In this document: one piece after another, positions 34,327 to 42,505 of the stretch
Numbering within the stretch: position 1 is the first letter of the stretch
Layout: each line of letters begins with the position of its first letter
Assembly: GCA_038234815.1 (NCBI GenBank)
Contig: JBBQSU010000011.1
Coordinates: 1 to 42,529, forward strand
DNA length: 42,529 nucleotides
Direction of reading: 5' to 3'
From: JBBQSU01 sp038234815
Lineage (GTDB): Bacteria; Planctomycetota; Phycisphaerae; Tepidisphaerales; Tepidisphaeraceae
Program-made: the position numbers and the translations under genes
The notes under the pieces: generated by a model
The model's input: only the letters and a program-made list of their open reading frames with translations
Databases searched by the model: none
What the model was told of the DNA's origin: nothing

Positions 34327-34356
34327 GGTGCGCTTTTTGGCGCCAAAAAGCGCACC
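34327..34356. repeat. 30-bp palindrome A of composite repeat copy 2
   Basis: A perfect 30-bp palindrome, half-site GGTGCGCTTTTTGGC, centre GGCGCC. It is 84 bp from palindrome B, as in copy 1. Confidence 0.9.
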
Positions 34357-34424
34357 ACCTTCCCCCGACCTCTCGCTGGCCCACTCCCCGGACGGTCTGG
34401 CTCAAGACCACAATGAACACGGTT

Positions 34425-34502
34425 GGAACAAAGATTGAGCAGATTAAATGGATGAAAAAGACCGATCTGCACAATCTGTCTAATCGTTTAAATCTTTGTT
34501 CC
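34425..34502. repeat. Inverted repeat with A/T-rich loop
   Basis: Perfect 12-bp arms GGAACAAAGATT (34425-34436) and AATCTTTGTTCC (34491-34502) enclose 54 bp, within which GCAGATT and AATCTGT can pair further. It is AT-rich compared with its surroundings. It resembles the dispersed oligo-repeats seen in several PVC and Bacteroidota genomes (recollection, not checked). Confidence 0.5.
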
Positions 34503-34947
34503 CTCCTCTCCGATTCCCACAGTTGCGTAGACGACCCCCGTCCTGCTGGTTAGCCGCGATGCTCGCATCGCGCGTCCCTCTCGTTCGATTTTTACTTCGC
34601 CAAACTTCCCCTCCCTAATGCGTTTCCCGAACCCTCCTGACATTTCCATTGACCGCCAAGCCACGGCAAGCCCGAGTATTGACCAGAATCGTGTGAACCG
34701 AATCGCCCGCGGCCACGGGTTGCAGAGTGATAGGACAAAACGACCAATGATTCCCTGGTGTCCCCCAACTCAAAGCAGGCTGGATCGGAATAACTTTCGA
34801 AAATCACGAGCGCCATGCACGACGACCGGGAGAGGTCCGATTTCCAGAATGCTCGCCCGTTTGCGTGGGCGAGGGACCATTGCAACGGAGATTTTATGAT
34901 CGCTGGACCTCAGCATTGGACCCGTTCTGGTTTCTGCCCCCGAATAG
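34503..34947. other. Intergenic stretch without a recognisable gene
   Basis: Short open frames here have poor composition and no ribosome sites. Two small hairpins are visible: CGCGATGC-TC-GCATCGCG at 34555-34572 and CTCGCCC/GGGCGAG near 34850. The bases before 34948 lie beyond the stop of the DUF1259 gene and may hold its 3' end. No other structure was recognised. Confidence 0.4.
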
Positions 34948-35436
34948 TCATCGGGCCGGTCGGGTGGCCGGGGCCATGCGGGCGGGGCCGGTCCATTCCA
35001 GGGCGGTCTTGATCGTCTTAATCAGCTCGGGCGCCCGCCCGCCCGACTGAAACCTGATCAGCACCATCCTTGGCCGTTCCATCAGCAGCATTGGCGCGAC
35101 CGAGGCGATCTTGAACTGATCTTGGCGCAGGGCGTCGATCACGTCGTTGCTCTCGTAATCGGCTACGCAGAACTGTCCGGTCACCAGTAACCGGCCGCAC
35201 GGGCAGTTCCAGAAGGAGATGATCGACGCCGCGACGCTGGCGGGCACGGAATCGCCGTCCATGGTCAGGTCCAGATCGGGCCGGGGAATCGCCAGCGTGA
35301 CCACGCCGTCCTTTTCAGTGGTTTGATCGGGGAAGGCTTCCTTGATGGTATCGAACTCAACCGGGCGCGTGGCCGGCGGGGCCGCAAGTGCCGGTGCGAC
35401 CATCAAGACACAAACGATAAACATGACGATTCGCAT
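34948..35436 (-). CDS. Exported DUF1259 single-domain protein
   Basis: 162 aa with a signal peptide (MRIVMFIVCVLMVAPALAAP). The mature part matches the DUF1259/LppY-LpqO pattern: TIKEAFPDQTTEKDGVVTLA, IPRPDLDLTMDG, then a strand with GRLLVTGQFCVADYESNDVI and finally MVLIRFQSGGRAPELIKTIK. In the family these strands carry an expected His-containing LHNH motif, which is missing here, and it is replaced by SVAPMLLMERPRMV. AAGGAG precedes the ATG at 35436. Most family members have two such domains; this has one. Function is unknown in the family. Confidence 0.7.
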   Translation of the reverse strand: MRIVMFIVCVLMVAPALAAPPATRPVEFDTIKEAFPDQTTEKDGVVTLAIPRPDLDLTMDGDSVPASVAASIISFWNCPCGRLLVTGQFCVADYESNDVIDALRQDQFKIASVAPMLLMERPRMVLIRFQSGGRAPELIKTIKTALEWTGPARMAPATRPAR

Positions 35437-35566
35437 CGGTCGCTCCTTGCGGGCAAAAGCCCAATCGCGGTGGCATGACGGCCGGATATTAGCAGACCAG
35501 ACCGGGTCCGACGTTACCGGAATCCAAGGCTAGAATCCATCGTGTGAGGGGCAACGGAGAACTGAA

Positions 35567-36979
35567 ATGAACCAGCGGATGGAACGCGATTCGATGGGTG
35601 AAATGGCCGTGCCGGCGGATGCTTATTACGGTGCGCAAACCGCGCGGGCGGTGGAGAATTTCCCGATCTCGTCGCTGCGCTTTCAGCGGCCCTTCATCTC
35701 GGCCCTGGGGATGATTAAGAGCGCCGCGGCGATGGTGAATTCGCAAATGGGACTGCTGGACGAACGCCGTCGCGAGCTGATTCACACCGCAGCCGAGGAA
35801 GTGGTTGATGGCAAGCTGGACGGACAATTTGTAGTGGATGTATTTCAGACAGGATCGGGCACAAGCACGAACATGAACGCCAACGAGGTGATTGCCTCGC
35901 GGGCCAACGAGCTGGAGAGCGGAAAGCGGGGCGGGCGCGATCCGGTCCATCCGAACGATCACGTCAATCTTCAGCAGAGTTCCAATGACGTGATTCCGTC
36001 GGCCATTCATCTGGCGGGATCGACGCAGATGAACGGGTTGCTGGTGCCGGCATTGCAGAGACTGAGCGAAGCGCTTGAGACACAGGCGCTTCGATTCGAG
36101 ATGCAACTGAAGATCGGGCGAACGCATCTTCAGGATGCCACGCCCATGACGTTGGGGCAGGAACTGGGTGGTTATGCGGCCCAGGCGCGCTACGCAGTGG
36201 AACGGGTGGGACGTGCGATTGACGCGCTGCGGGAATTGCCACTGGGCGGTACCGCCGTTGGGACGGGGATTAATTCCGAGCCGGAGTTTGCCGGGCGGGT
36301 GATTGACATCCTCTGCCGGCGCACGGGATTAAAGATGTTGGAAGCGAAGAATCATTTCGAGGCCCAAGCCGCTAAAGACGGCGTGGTGGAGGCCTCGGGA
36401 CTTTTGCGCTCGGTGGCTATCAGTCTGACCAAGATCGCCAATGACATTCGCTGGCTGGCTTCGGGGCCGCGCTGCGGGATTGGCGAGCTGCGCATCCCCG
36501 CCACCCAGCCGGGCAGCAGCATTATGCCCGGGAAGGTCAACCCGGTGATGAGCGAGATGGTGCTGCAGGTGGCAGCGCAGGTGGTGGGGAACGACGCGAC
36601 CATCTGCTGGGCAGGCTCGGGATTGGGCAGTTCGTTTGAACTGAATGTGATGATGCCGGTGATGGCGTTCAATCTGCTCCAGTCGATCGAACTCTTGTCC
36701 AGCGCGGCCCGAGTATTTGCCGATCGGTGCGTTGCGGGTATTGAGGCCGACACCGAGCGATGCAGCGAAATGGTTGAACGCAGCCTGGCAATGGCGACGA
36801 GCCTGGCACCGATCATCGGATACGATCGCGCTGCCGATATCGCCAAAGAAAGCCTGAAAACCGGGCGGAGCATTCGTGAAATTGCGATTGAGCGGAATGT
36901 TTTACCGCCGGCCGAACTGACGCGCGCCTTGGACGCAAGGCGCATGACCCAGCGGCAGGGCATGACAGAAGAAAAGTGA
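35567..36979 (+). CDS. fumC: Class II fumarate hydratase
   Basis: 470 aa, TCA-cycle hydration of fumarate to malate. Family marks: FQTGSGTSTNMNANEVIASR, HPNDHVNLQQSSNDVIPSA, the signature GSSIMPGKVNPVMSEMV (catalytic serine loop), and IGRTHLQDATPMTLGQE. The start is ATG 35567, following a purine-rich GGGGCAACGGAGAA stretch. Full length for the class. It stands alone and converges with an FmdB-like gene. Confidence 0.96.
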   Translation: MNQRMERDSMGEMAVPADAYYGAQTARAVENFPISSLRFQRPFISALGMIKSAAAMVNSQMGLLDERRRELIHTAAEEVVDGKLDGQFVVDVFQTGSGTSTNMNANEVIASRANELESGKRGGRDPVHPNDHVNLQQSSNDVIPSAIHLAGSTQMNGLLVPALQRLSEALETQALRFEMQLKIGRTHLQDATPMTLGQELGGYAAQARYAVERVGRAIDALRELPLGGTAVGTGINSEPEFAGRVIDILCRRTGLKMLEAKNHFEAQAAKDGVVEASGLLRSVAISLTKIANDIRWLASGPRCGIGELRIPATQPGSSIMPGKVNPVMSEMVLQVAAQVVGNDATICWAGSGLGSSFELNVMMPVMAFNLLQSIELLSSAARVFADRCVAGIEADTERCSEMVERSLAMATSLAPIIGYDRAADIAKESLKTGRSIREIAIERNVLPPAELTRALDARRMTQRQGMTEEK

Positions 36980-37060
36980 TGGAAAGCGAAAATGCCCTCG
37001 CGGGGGGTTTGAAGAGAGAATGCATTGGACCGCGCGGCTCGGGAAGAGATTGGATCCGAA

Positions 37061-37291
37061 TCAGTCGCCCATCGGACAGGGGCCATCCCCACAACATCGG
37101 CCACACATTCCCGGCCCCGGCGCGGCGGACTTGGACTCTTGTGCCGACACCGCAAAGACACTCATAGCGCGCTTCGTCTTTACAGATCCACACGACGGGC
37201 ATTTAACGCGGGCATCGGCGTCGGCCATGCTCTTGGCCAGATGGTCGAATGATTTATTACAGGCGGCGCAGGTATATTCGTAGATCGGCAT
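37061..37291 (-). CDS. FmdB-family zinc-ribbon protein
   Basis: 76 aa. MPIYEYTCAACNKSFDHLA and VKCPSCGSVKTKRAMS form the CxxC...CxxC ribbon at about C8, C11, C31 and C34 that defines the FmdB/CxxC_CxxC_SSSS family. A second cysteine cluster (MCGRCCGDGPC) closes the protein. ATG 37291 was chosen for its family start and GAGG upstream. It begins 1 bp after the end of the rnd gene on the same strand and is probably co-transcribed. The family is regulatory or metal-binding, with no fixed role. Confidence 0.85.
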   Translation of the reverse strand: MPIYEYTCAACNKSFDHLAKSMADADARVKCPSCGSVKTKRAMSVFAVSAQESKSAAPGPGMCGRCCGDGPCPMGD

Positions 37292-37292
37292 G

Positions 37293-38609
37293 TCAGGGAA
37301 CCTCAATGGTTTTTGATCGCAGACAGTCCTGTGACCAGGAAAGCTCGATACGGAGCTTTTTATTCCACAAATCTAGCATGAAGCGGCCGACGGCCTGATT
37401 GCGCCAGCCCTGCAGCACCGGCGAAGGCTCAGTGAGAGGGTCGGAATTAAAGTGTCGGACGAGATCGACGATCTCCGTGCGGCTGGCAACGAGGCTGGGA
37501 TCGATCGACTGGCCGGCGCAGTACGCCTGCATGGCCGAAAAAAGCGCCTCGGTGGCGAACTTTTGCCGGGGAGAAAGCTCGTGATCCCTGGGCGGCGATA
37601 TCCCATCGAGGCTGGCTGCCTGCCCGCGGGCGATCGCGGCGATGATCTCCGGGCCATGCTTCTGCACCACCGGTCGCGGCAGCCCGCGAACACCCGAAAG
37701 CCTATCGAGAGATTTGATCGGACTGCGCGACATGTCAATCAAGACCTCGTCCTTGGCGATCGTGCGAGGCGGAACATTATGCGCTTGTGCGGTGGTATCG
37801 CGCCAGACCGTCAGTTCCCGTAAAATCGTCAGGTCGCGCGCCGGCAACGATCCGGCCCCGCGAAGGCGCAGATATTGTCGATCGGGATCAAATCGATATT
37901 GGCCCGGTTGGCACAGAGCGTTGCACTCCTCTTTGGCCCAGTCCGCGTGGCCGAGCTGATCGAGTTTGTCGCCAATAGCTTGCCGCACTGCAGGCAGGTA
38001 GCGCACGTCGTCGGCAGCGTATCGAAGCTGCTGCTGCGACAACGGCCGCTGGTCCCAATGGCTGAAGGTGAGCGATTTTCCAAGCCGCGCACCGGTCAGT
38101 TCCATCACCAGCTTCGACAGCGAGACGGGATAAGTCAGGCCGACAAATCCCGCGGCGATCTGCGTATCAAAAACATTCTGCGGGGCCTTACCGAGACGTC
38201 GCACGACCGGCTCGATGTCCTGCTGCCCGGCGTGGACGATCTTCTCGACGCTTGCATCGCAAAGGATTTCCCAGAAAGGCGTCAGATCGACATCGGCCAG
38301 AGGATCTATCAGCGCCACCTCCTGACTGGTGGCCACCTGGACGAGGCAAAGGTTGGGCACATAAGTCAGTTCGCCGATGAATTCGCTGTCGTAAGCGAAG
38401 CGGCCGGCCTTGGCGAGGCGATCGATCAACCCATGCAGGGCAGCGGTGGAGGTGATGACCGACGCCGCGCCACGCGGGGTAAGCGGATGGTCGGGTATGA
38501 CCGCGGGACTGCCCGTGCCTTCGGCATTTTCCGAGTGCGCCGACAAGTGCGCCTGATCGCGATGCCGTCCGGCGTAATGAGCCTTCTTTTGCTTCGATGT
38601 TTCGGGCAT
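37293..38609 (-). CDS. rnd: Ribonuclease D, 3'-5' exoribonuclease with HRDC domain
   Basis: 438 aa. The DEDDy exonuclease residues are D74 and E76 (FAYDSEFIGE), the next Asp in VHAGQQDIEPVV, and Tyr/Asp in LRYAADDVRYLPAV. An HRDC domain follows (about residues 225-310, DLTILRELTVWRDTTAQAHN). It trims the 3' ends of tRNA and other stable RNA precursors. The start ATG 38609 has AAGGAAG upstream; an upstream start at 38687 would add 26 residues without family support. It is downstream of tRNA-Leu on the same strand. Confidence 0.9.
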   Translation of the reverse strand: MPETSKQKKAHYAGRHRDQAHLSAHSENAEGTGSPAVIPDHPLTPRGAASVITSTAALHGLIDRLAKAGRFAYDSEFIGELTYVPNLCLVQVATSQEVALIDPLADVDLTPFWEILCDASVEKIVHAGQQDIEPVVRRLGKAPQNVFDTQIAAGFVGLTYPVSLSKLVMELTGARLGKSLTFSHWDQRPLSQQQLRYAADDVRYLPAVRQAIGDKLDQLGHADWAKEECNALCQPGQYRFDPDRQYLRLRGAGSLPARDLTILRELTVWRDTTAQAHNVPPRTIAKDEVLIDMSRSPIKSLDRLSGVRGLPRPVVQKHGPEIIAAIARGQAASLDGISPPRDHELSPRQKFATEALFSAMQAYCAGQSIDPSLVASRTEIVDLVRHFNSDPLTEPSPVLQGWRNQAVGRFMLDLWNKKLRIELSWSQDCLRSKTIEVP

Positions 38610-38814
38610 GAAACCAAAACTTCCTTCGCCCCGCACCGGGGCAAACCATTCAAGGAAAATTGTACGCGGAAAGCCGATGGGTTCCAATGAGGAACTTTGC
38701 GGATGTCACATCGCCCCAGGCCCGCCGGCAGAGAAACCGCAAAAAGCCCCAACACGCCATCACCCGGTTTGTCCGAGCGATGCGGCACATTGCGAGGATT
38801 CAAAGAATGCTCAG

Positions 38815-38899
38815 TGGCCTCTATCGGAGTCGAACCGATACGACTATTAAGGTCGGTGGATTTTGAATCCACTGCGTCTGCCAATTCCGCCAAGAGGCC
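38815..38899 (-). tRNA. tRNA-Leu (CAA anticodon)
   Basis: On the minus strand the 85-nt gene has a perfect acceptor stem (GGCCTCT/AGAGGCC), a D arm GCGGAATTGGCAGACGC, anticodon arm GTGGA-TTCAAAA-TCCAC with anticodon CAA at 38863-38865, a long variable arm, and a T arm ATCGG-TTCGACT-CCGAT. The discriminator is A. The CCA end is not encoded (CTG follows), so it must be added by nucleotidyltransferase. It reads UUG codons. Confidence 0.93.
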
Positions 38900-39086
38900 G
38901 CATTGTTACGGGCTGGAGGATTTTCGATGAAAAGGGGCCGGTGTCAATGACCAAACCCCCGAACTGTCATGTTTGCCGCGCGCTAGCTGACCGAAGCGGC
39001 AGCGTTAATAACAAGTAGTGACCACGAGCAGTTCAGCGAGGTCAAAGGCGCAACCATGTCTCGTAAGCGGCCTGAACTCAGTTGAT

Positions 39087-41864
39087 TCAGACGACAGTCC
39101 CGTAGAATGTCAGGTCGTCGATCCGCAAGTCGCTGGTGGCGTTCGGGGCGCCAAACAGATACAGGCGGAAGGTAATTGGTGCGGTCAGATTGCTCAGGTT
39201 CATCACCGTTGAGCCGGCGAGCAATGGAAGGCCGCTGCCTCGCAGCGAAGTCATGGCGCTGCTGGTCAGGTCGCTGGCGAAGTTATCCAGGCTGCTGCGC
39301 AGTCGCCAGGCGTTGGCGGCGTTGGCGTCCTCACGTGAATACAGGAAGCTGAAATAGCTCAGGTTCAGCGTTTTTCCCTGGTCAGGTGACAGGGTGATCT
39401 GGTAGTACTTGCCGGTGTTCAGCGAGCCGTTCATGCCGTCGGCCGTACGCGAAACGTTGCCGCTGGTCGCATCTGTGTAATAGCCGGCATTGGTGAAGCC
39501 CACGCTGGAGGCCGGCGAGGCGGTCAGGCCGGTGAAGGTGCCGCTGGGCGAATCGCTGCTGCTAAAGCTGTAAGACGCCAGTGAATTGGCGTTGGTGGGG
39601 GCGACACCGCTGAAGAGCACGGTGCCAGTGTTGCCGCGCGCGCTGCTGACTTCATTGCGGACGATGTCGGCGGATACGCCGTTGCGGGTTTGACGGATCA
39701 GCGTGGTGTAGACGTTGGCCCCGGAAACGGCGAAGGTGGCCGAAGCGTCGGCTTCATTGAAGACAAATGCCGGGCGATCCGTCGGAACGATGTGGCTGGC
39801 CGGGTAGAGCAATCCGCCCAGCACTTCGACTTTCCCGCCGGTGGCCTCGATGGTGGTTTGCCCGTACTCGGTCTTGACGCCCATGATCCAGAGAGTGGAG
39901 TTGTTGGCGATGATATCGGTGTTCGTGCTGGACTCGGGGTTGATTTGCCGGGCGAAGACGGTCTGGTTGTTAAATTGCCAGCGGGCCAGACAGGCGTCTT
40001 CGATGAACAGCGTGCCGACGGTTCCGCTGGAGCGGTAAGCCTGGCCCGAATAGCTGATCAGATGCCGCAGAACCAGAGTTTGTGGAGTGGCCTGCTCGAA
40101 GAGGAAAAAGCCGCTGCCACTACCCGCGAAGAAGATGCGCTCGATAAAGACCGGGGCGGCGACGTCCGCGATGCGGAAGATTGGCATCCCGCTCGTGGTG
40201 AAACTGGCAGCCGGGGTGATCGTCGCCCCAAGCCCGATGATCCGCTGGACGCTCCCGGTGACGTTGATTGTCCCGCTGACGGTGTAGTTCCCCGGAGCGA
40301 GGTAAACTGTCTTGCGCCCCAGAGTGGCGGCTTGGTTGATGGCGGCTTGAATGGCTGCAGTGTCGTCGGCGAAACTGCCATCGACCCTGATCCAAAGGGA
40401 TGGGTCTTCGTTGGGTGTTTCGGGGGCATCCTGCACCGGCAGATTCAGGCTCTTGCCGGTGTGTGGCAACTCCCCGGCCACCGCGTGCGAGCTGAACTCA
40501 ACAACGTTGGGGCCGGCCACATCCAGTTGCGTTCCTGCTTGGTTGTCGATCGCCGTCCCGTAGCTTGCCGTGATGACGTTGCGTGCGAATAGCCCGCCTT
40601 TGTTGATGATGGCGGTGTTGGTGGATAGTCCGCCAGTCAGCGAAGAGTCGATCAGCACCATCTGCCCGTTGCCGCCCGTGGCGGTGATGGCCGTCACGCT
40701 GTTGCGACTCTGCAGATTGCGGATGTTCAGCACGTTGTTGTCGTTAGTCAGACCCACGACAAGCTGATCTTGGAGGGTGATGTTCTCGAAGGTGATCGAG
40801 TATTCGTAGTTAGCGACCTTGACTCCGGTGTTGAACCCCTCGACGAGCACGTCGCGGATCATGGCTGGACCGACCCAGGGGCTGGTCAGGTCCATGCCAG
40901 TCAGTCCCTTGCGTTTGTTGGCGTCGGTGCTGTCCGGTCGGGCGCGAAGGGTGACATCGCTGATGGAGCCTTGGTTGTTGTTCTGGAATCGCAACGCAAC
41001 GACACCGGGGTTTCTCGCGCCGGCGTCGATGGTTAGGTCATACAGGCTGTTCATGAACGCCTGCCCCGTGCCGCTGGTTCCATCGTAGAAGCTGAACAGC
41101 CGCTTGGGGGCGGCGGCGTCGGTGAATCCGGCGGCCGCGTCGTCGAGCTTCAGCACCACGTTGTCGCGGCTTTGCCCTTGGATGATGATCCGCTTGGCGC
41201 TGGCGATGGTGCTGCCCAGGGTCACGCCGTTGGTCAGGCGATATGTGCCGCTGGGGAAATAGAGAACCTTATTGGTTGCCTTAAGCGCGTCCAGCCCGGT
41301 TTGGATGGCGACAGTGTCGTCGGCGATGCCGTCACCCTTGGCACCAAAGCTCTTGATGCTGGTCACGCCATCGGAGGGGAACACCCGGTTGTCGCTGAAC
41401 AGGTTGGCCGTCGGGATCAGCGCGTAGGCCGACTGGCCGGGACGCTTCCATTCCAGCTTGGCCGACGCCTTGCCGGTGTTGTCGTAGTACTCCATCACCA
41501 GGTGATATTTGCGACCGGCGGCCAGGGCGATGGTGCCCGTACGGGCGGTGGCCGATTGGTTCTTCCAGAAGTCAAGGACCAGCTTGTCATCGACCCACAG
41601 CCGCACACCATCGTCGGTGGTGGTGCGGAAGGTGTAAGTTCCGGCTTCAATGCTCTGGACGTGCCCGGCCCAGCGGGCGCTGAAGGTGTCGCTGCCCAAT
41701 CCCACGGCGGCGGCGCCAGTACCCCAGTTGAAGTTGACCGCGGCATCCACGCGGGCGACGCTGGGCCCGGTGAAGTTGGCGTTGTCAAAGTAGACCGCCG
41801 ACAGGCCGTCGCCGGACAGCAGTTGCCGTCCTTCCAAAGTTTCAATCAGGTTCCGAGCGGACAT
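39087..41864 (-). CDS. Exported PA14 and pectate-lyase-fold surface protein with LEPR-XLL-like N-terminus
   Basis: 925 aa from ATG 41864, which follows AAAGGAA; the frame is open 96 bases further. Residues 1-19 (MSARNLIETLEGRQLLSGD) resemble the planctomycete LEPR-XLL N-terminal motif. A PA14 domain spans about 20-155 (LGSDTFSARWAGHVQSIEAG, TTDDGVRLWVDDKLVLDFW). From about 165 a pectate_lyase_3-type right-handed helix begins (VTSIKSFGAKGDGIADDTVA), and a second similar start is at about 485-520 (LWIRVDGSFADDTAAIQAAI). The last 180 residues are a beta-rich module ending LRIDDLTFYGTVV. Polysaccharide binding or cleavage is likely; the catalytic residues are not identified. Confidence 0.82.
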   Translation of the reverse strand: MSARNLIETLEGRQLLSGDGLSAVYFDNANFTGPSVARVDAAVNFNWGTGAAAVGLGSDTFSARWAGHVQSIEAGTYTFRTTTDDGVRLWVDDKLVLDFWKNQSATARTGTIALAAGRKYHLVMEYYDNTGKASAKLEWKRPGQSAYALIPTANLFSDNRVFPSDGVTSIKSFGAKGDGIADDTVAIQTGLDALKATNKVLYFPSGTYRLTNGVTLGSTIASAKRIIIQGQSRDNVVLKLDDAAAGFTDAAAPKRLFSFYDGTSGTGQAFMNSLYDLTIDAGARNPGVVALRFQNNNQGSISDVTLRARPDSTDANKRKGLTGMDLTSPWVGPAMIRDVLVEGFNTGVKVANYEYSITFENITLQDQLVVGLTNDNNVLNIRNLQSRNSVTAITATGGNGQMVLIDSSLTGGLSTNTAIINKGGLFARNVITASYGTAIDNQAGTQLDVAGPNVVEFSSHAVAGELPHTGKSLNLPVQDAPETPNEDPSLWIRVDGSFADDTAAIQAAINQAATLGRKTVYLAPGNYTVSGTINVTGSVQRIIGLGATITPAASFTTSGMPIFRIADVAAPVFIERIFFAGSGSGFFLFEQATPQTLVLRHLISYSGQAYRSSGTVGTLFIEDACLARWQFNNQTVFARQINPESSTNTDIIANNSTLWIMGVKTEYGQTTIEATGGKVEVLGGLLYPASHIVPTDRPAFVFNEADASATFAVSGANVYTTLIRQTRNGVSADIVRNEVSSARGNTGTVLFSGVAPTNANSLASYSFSSSDSPSGTFTGLTASPASSVGFTNAGYYTDATSGNVSRTADGMNGSLNTGKYYQITLSPDQGKTLNLSYFSFLYSREDANAANAWRLRSSLDNFASDLTSSAMTSLRGSGLPLLAGSTVMNLSNLTAPITFRLYLFGAPNATSDLRIDDLTFYGTVV

Positions 41865-42226
41865 AAGCAATTCCTTTCGGTGGCACATTGACGGCCCAAA
41901 CGTCTCGGGTGGGGATCTCACTAGGCCAAGTACTGCCAACTCAGGCCTGGCTGGTTCCACGACACGTTGCGTTTGGACGATGGGGACTAGCTCTTGAATT
42001 CGGAATTATTCTTTAAGGAGTGGTCCTCGATGCCCGCAACGATGAGCAGATCGAGGAGCGTGAAGGGGGCTTGGCGGCCCATAATAACCTCCGCGAAAAG
42101 GGGCGGCATGGTACGGTCGAGAACAACCAGCCAGCAAACACCGCACACCCGTTAGCCGGTCAACGGGGGAGAAGCAGATTGCCTCCCACCTACCCGCCAG
42201 GCGGTTCCCAAGGCTCGGGGCGGCGT

Positions 42227-42385
42227 TCACCGCGCCCGTCGATGTCGCCATAGCATTGCGGCGAAATCCATTTCCAGCAGGCTCAGGCTCATTGGCTCGG
42301 GTACGATCAAAGTCATCTGCAGGTCGTCGCTCGCCGAACCGCAAGAATATTCTATCGCTCGCCTTCGGCCTATGCAACAGCCAAG
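42227..42385 (-). pseudogene. Remnant of a PEP-CTERM protein C-terminus
   Basis: On the minus strand a short open stretch, without a start codon, encodes SASDDLQMTLIVPEPMSLSL followed by LEMDFAAMLWRHRRAR and a TGA at 42227-42229. DDLQ..L.VPEP.SLSLL and a terminal Arg cluster are the layout of a PEP-CTERM sorting tail. The hydrophobic span is spoiled by Glu, Met and Asp. A TAA closes the frame just upstream at about 42386. I read it as the eroded end of a former surface-protein gene. The region 41865-42226 holds nothing else recognisable. Confidence 0.45.
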
Positions 42386-42439
42386 TTAGCTGAATCATCC
42401 CCACTTTTGCGCCCGCTATGTCTTTGGTGCATAAAATAG

Positions 42440-42466
42440 CCCGAGCCCGGTTGTTACGGGCTCGGG
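42440..42466. terminator. Perfect 10-bp GC hairpin
   Basis: CCCGAGCCCG (42440-42449) and CGGGCTCGGG (42457-42466) with a 7-nt loop. On the minus strand it is followed by CTATTTTATG, which looks terminator-like, yet no minus-strand gene is seen upstream of it within the window. In the plus direction it lies 39 bp before the next ATG and could be part of a leader. Confidence 0.4.
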
Positions 42467-42505
42467 TGTGGCCACCCCGGCACAATCGACTGAAAGGAGT
42501 CGGTC

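Larger units (their letters stand above)
33800..34356 (-). repeat. Composite dispersed repeat, copy 2
   Basis: Inverted homologue of 12877-13390. Read on the minus strand: palindrome A (34356-34327, perfect), an 84-bp spacer beginning AAGATTTGACC with GGAGCACTCC near its end, palindrome B (34242-34213, two substitutions), a 29-bp leader with AAAGGAG, ATG 34183, GTGCGTTTACGTC, then about 190 bp not present in copy 1, the 11-bp array (33922-33857) and CAAATTTGCCTG. The upstream 173 bases up to palindrome B align with copy 1 without any gap. No transposase or flanking duplication was seen. Function unknown. Confidence 0.8.

Noticed and set aside
34592..34885. 97-codon minus-strand frame in the repeat-dense island
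   Set aside because: No ribosome site, no domain, composition not protein-like.
38814..38901. tRNA register beginning GCGGCCT
   Set aside because: It would give a C-A mismatch in the acceptor stem and a T discriminator; the register beginning GGCCTCT pairs perfectly with discriminator A.
42006..42485. 159-codon minus-strand frame
   Set aside because: Cys/Arg/Pro-rich composition, runs through a perfect hairpin, and conflicts with the PEP-CTERM remnant frame.
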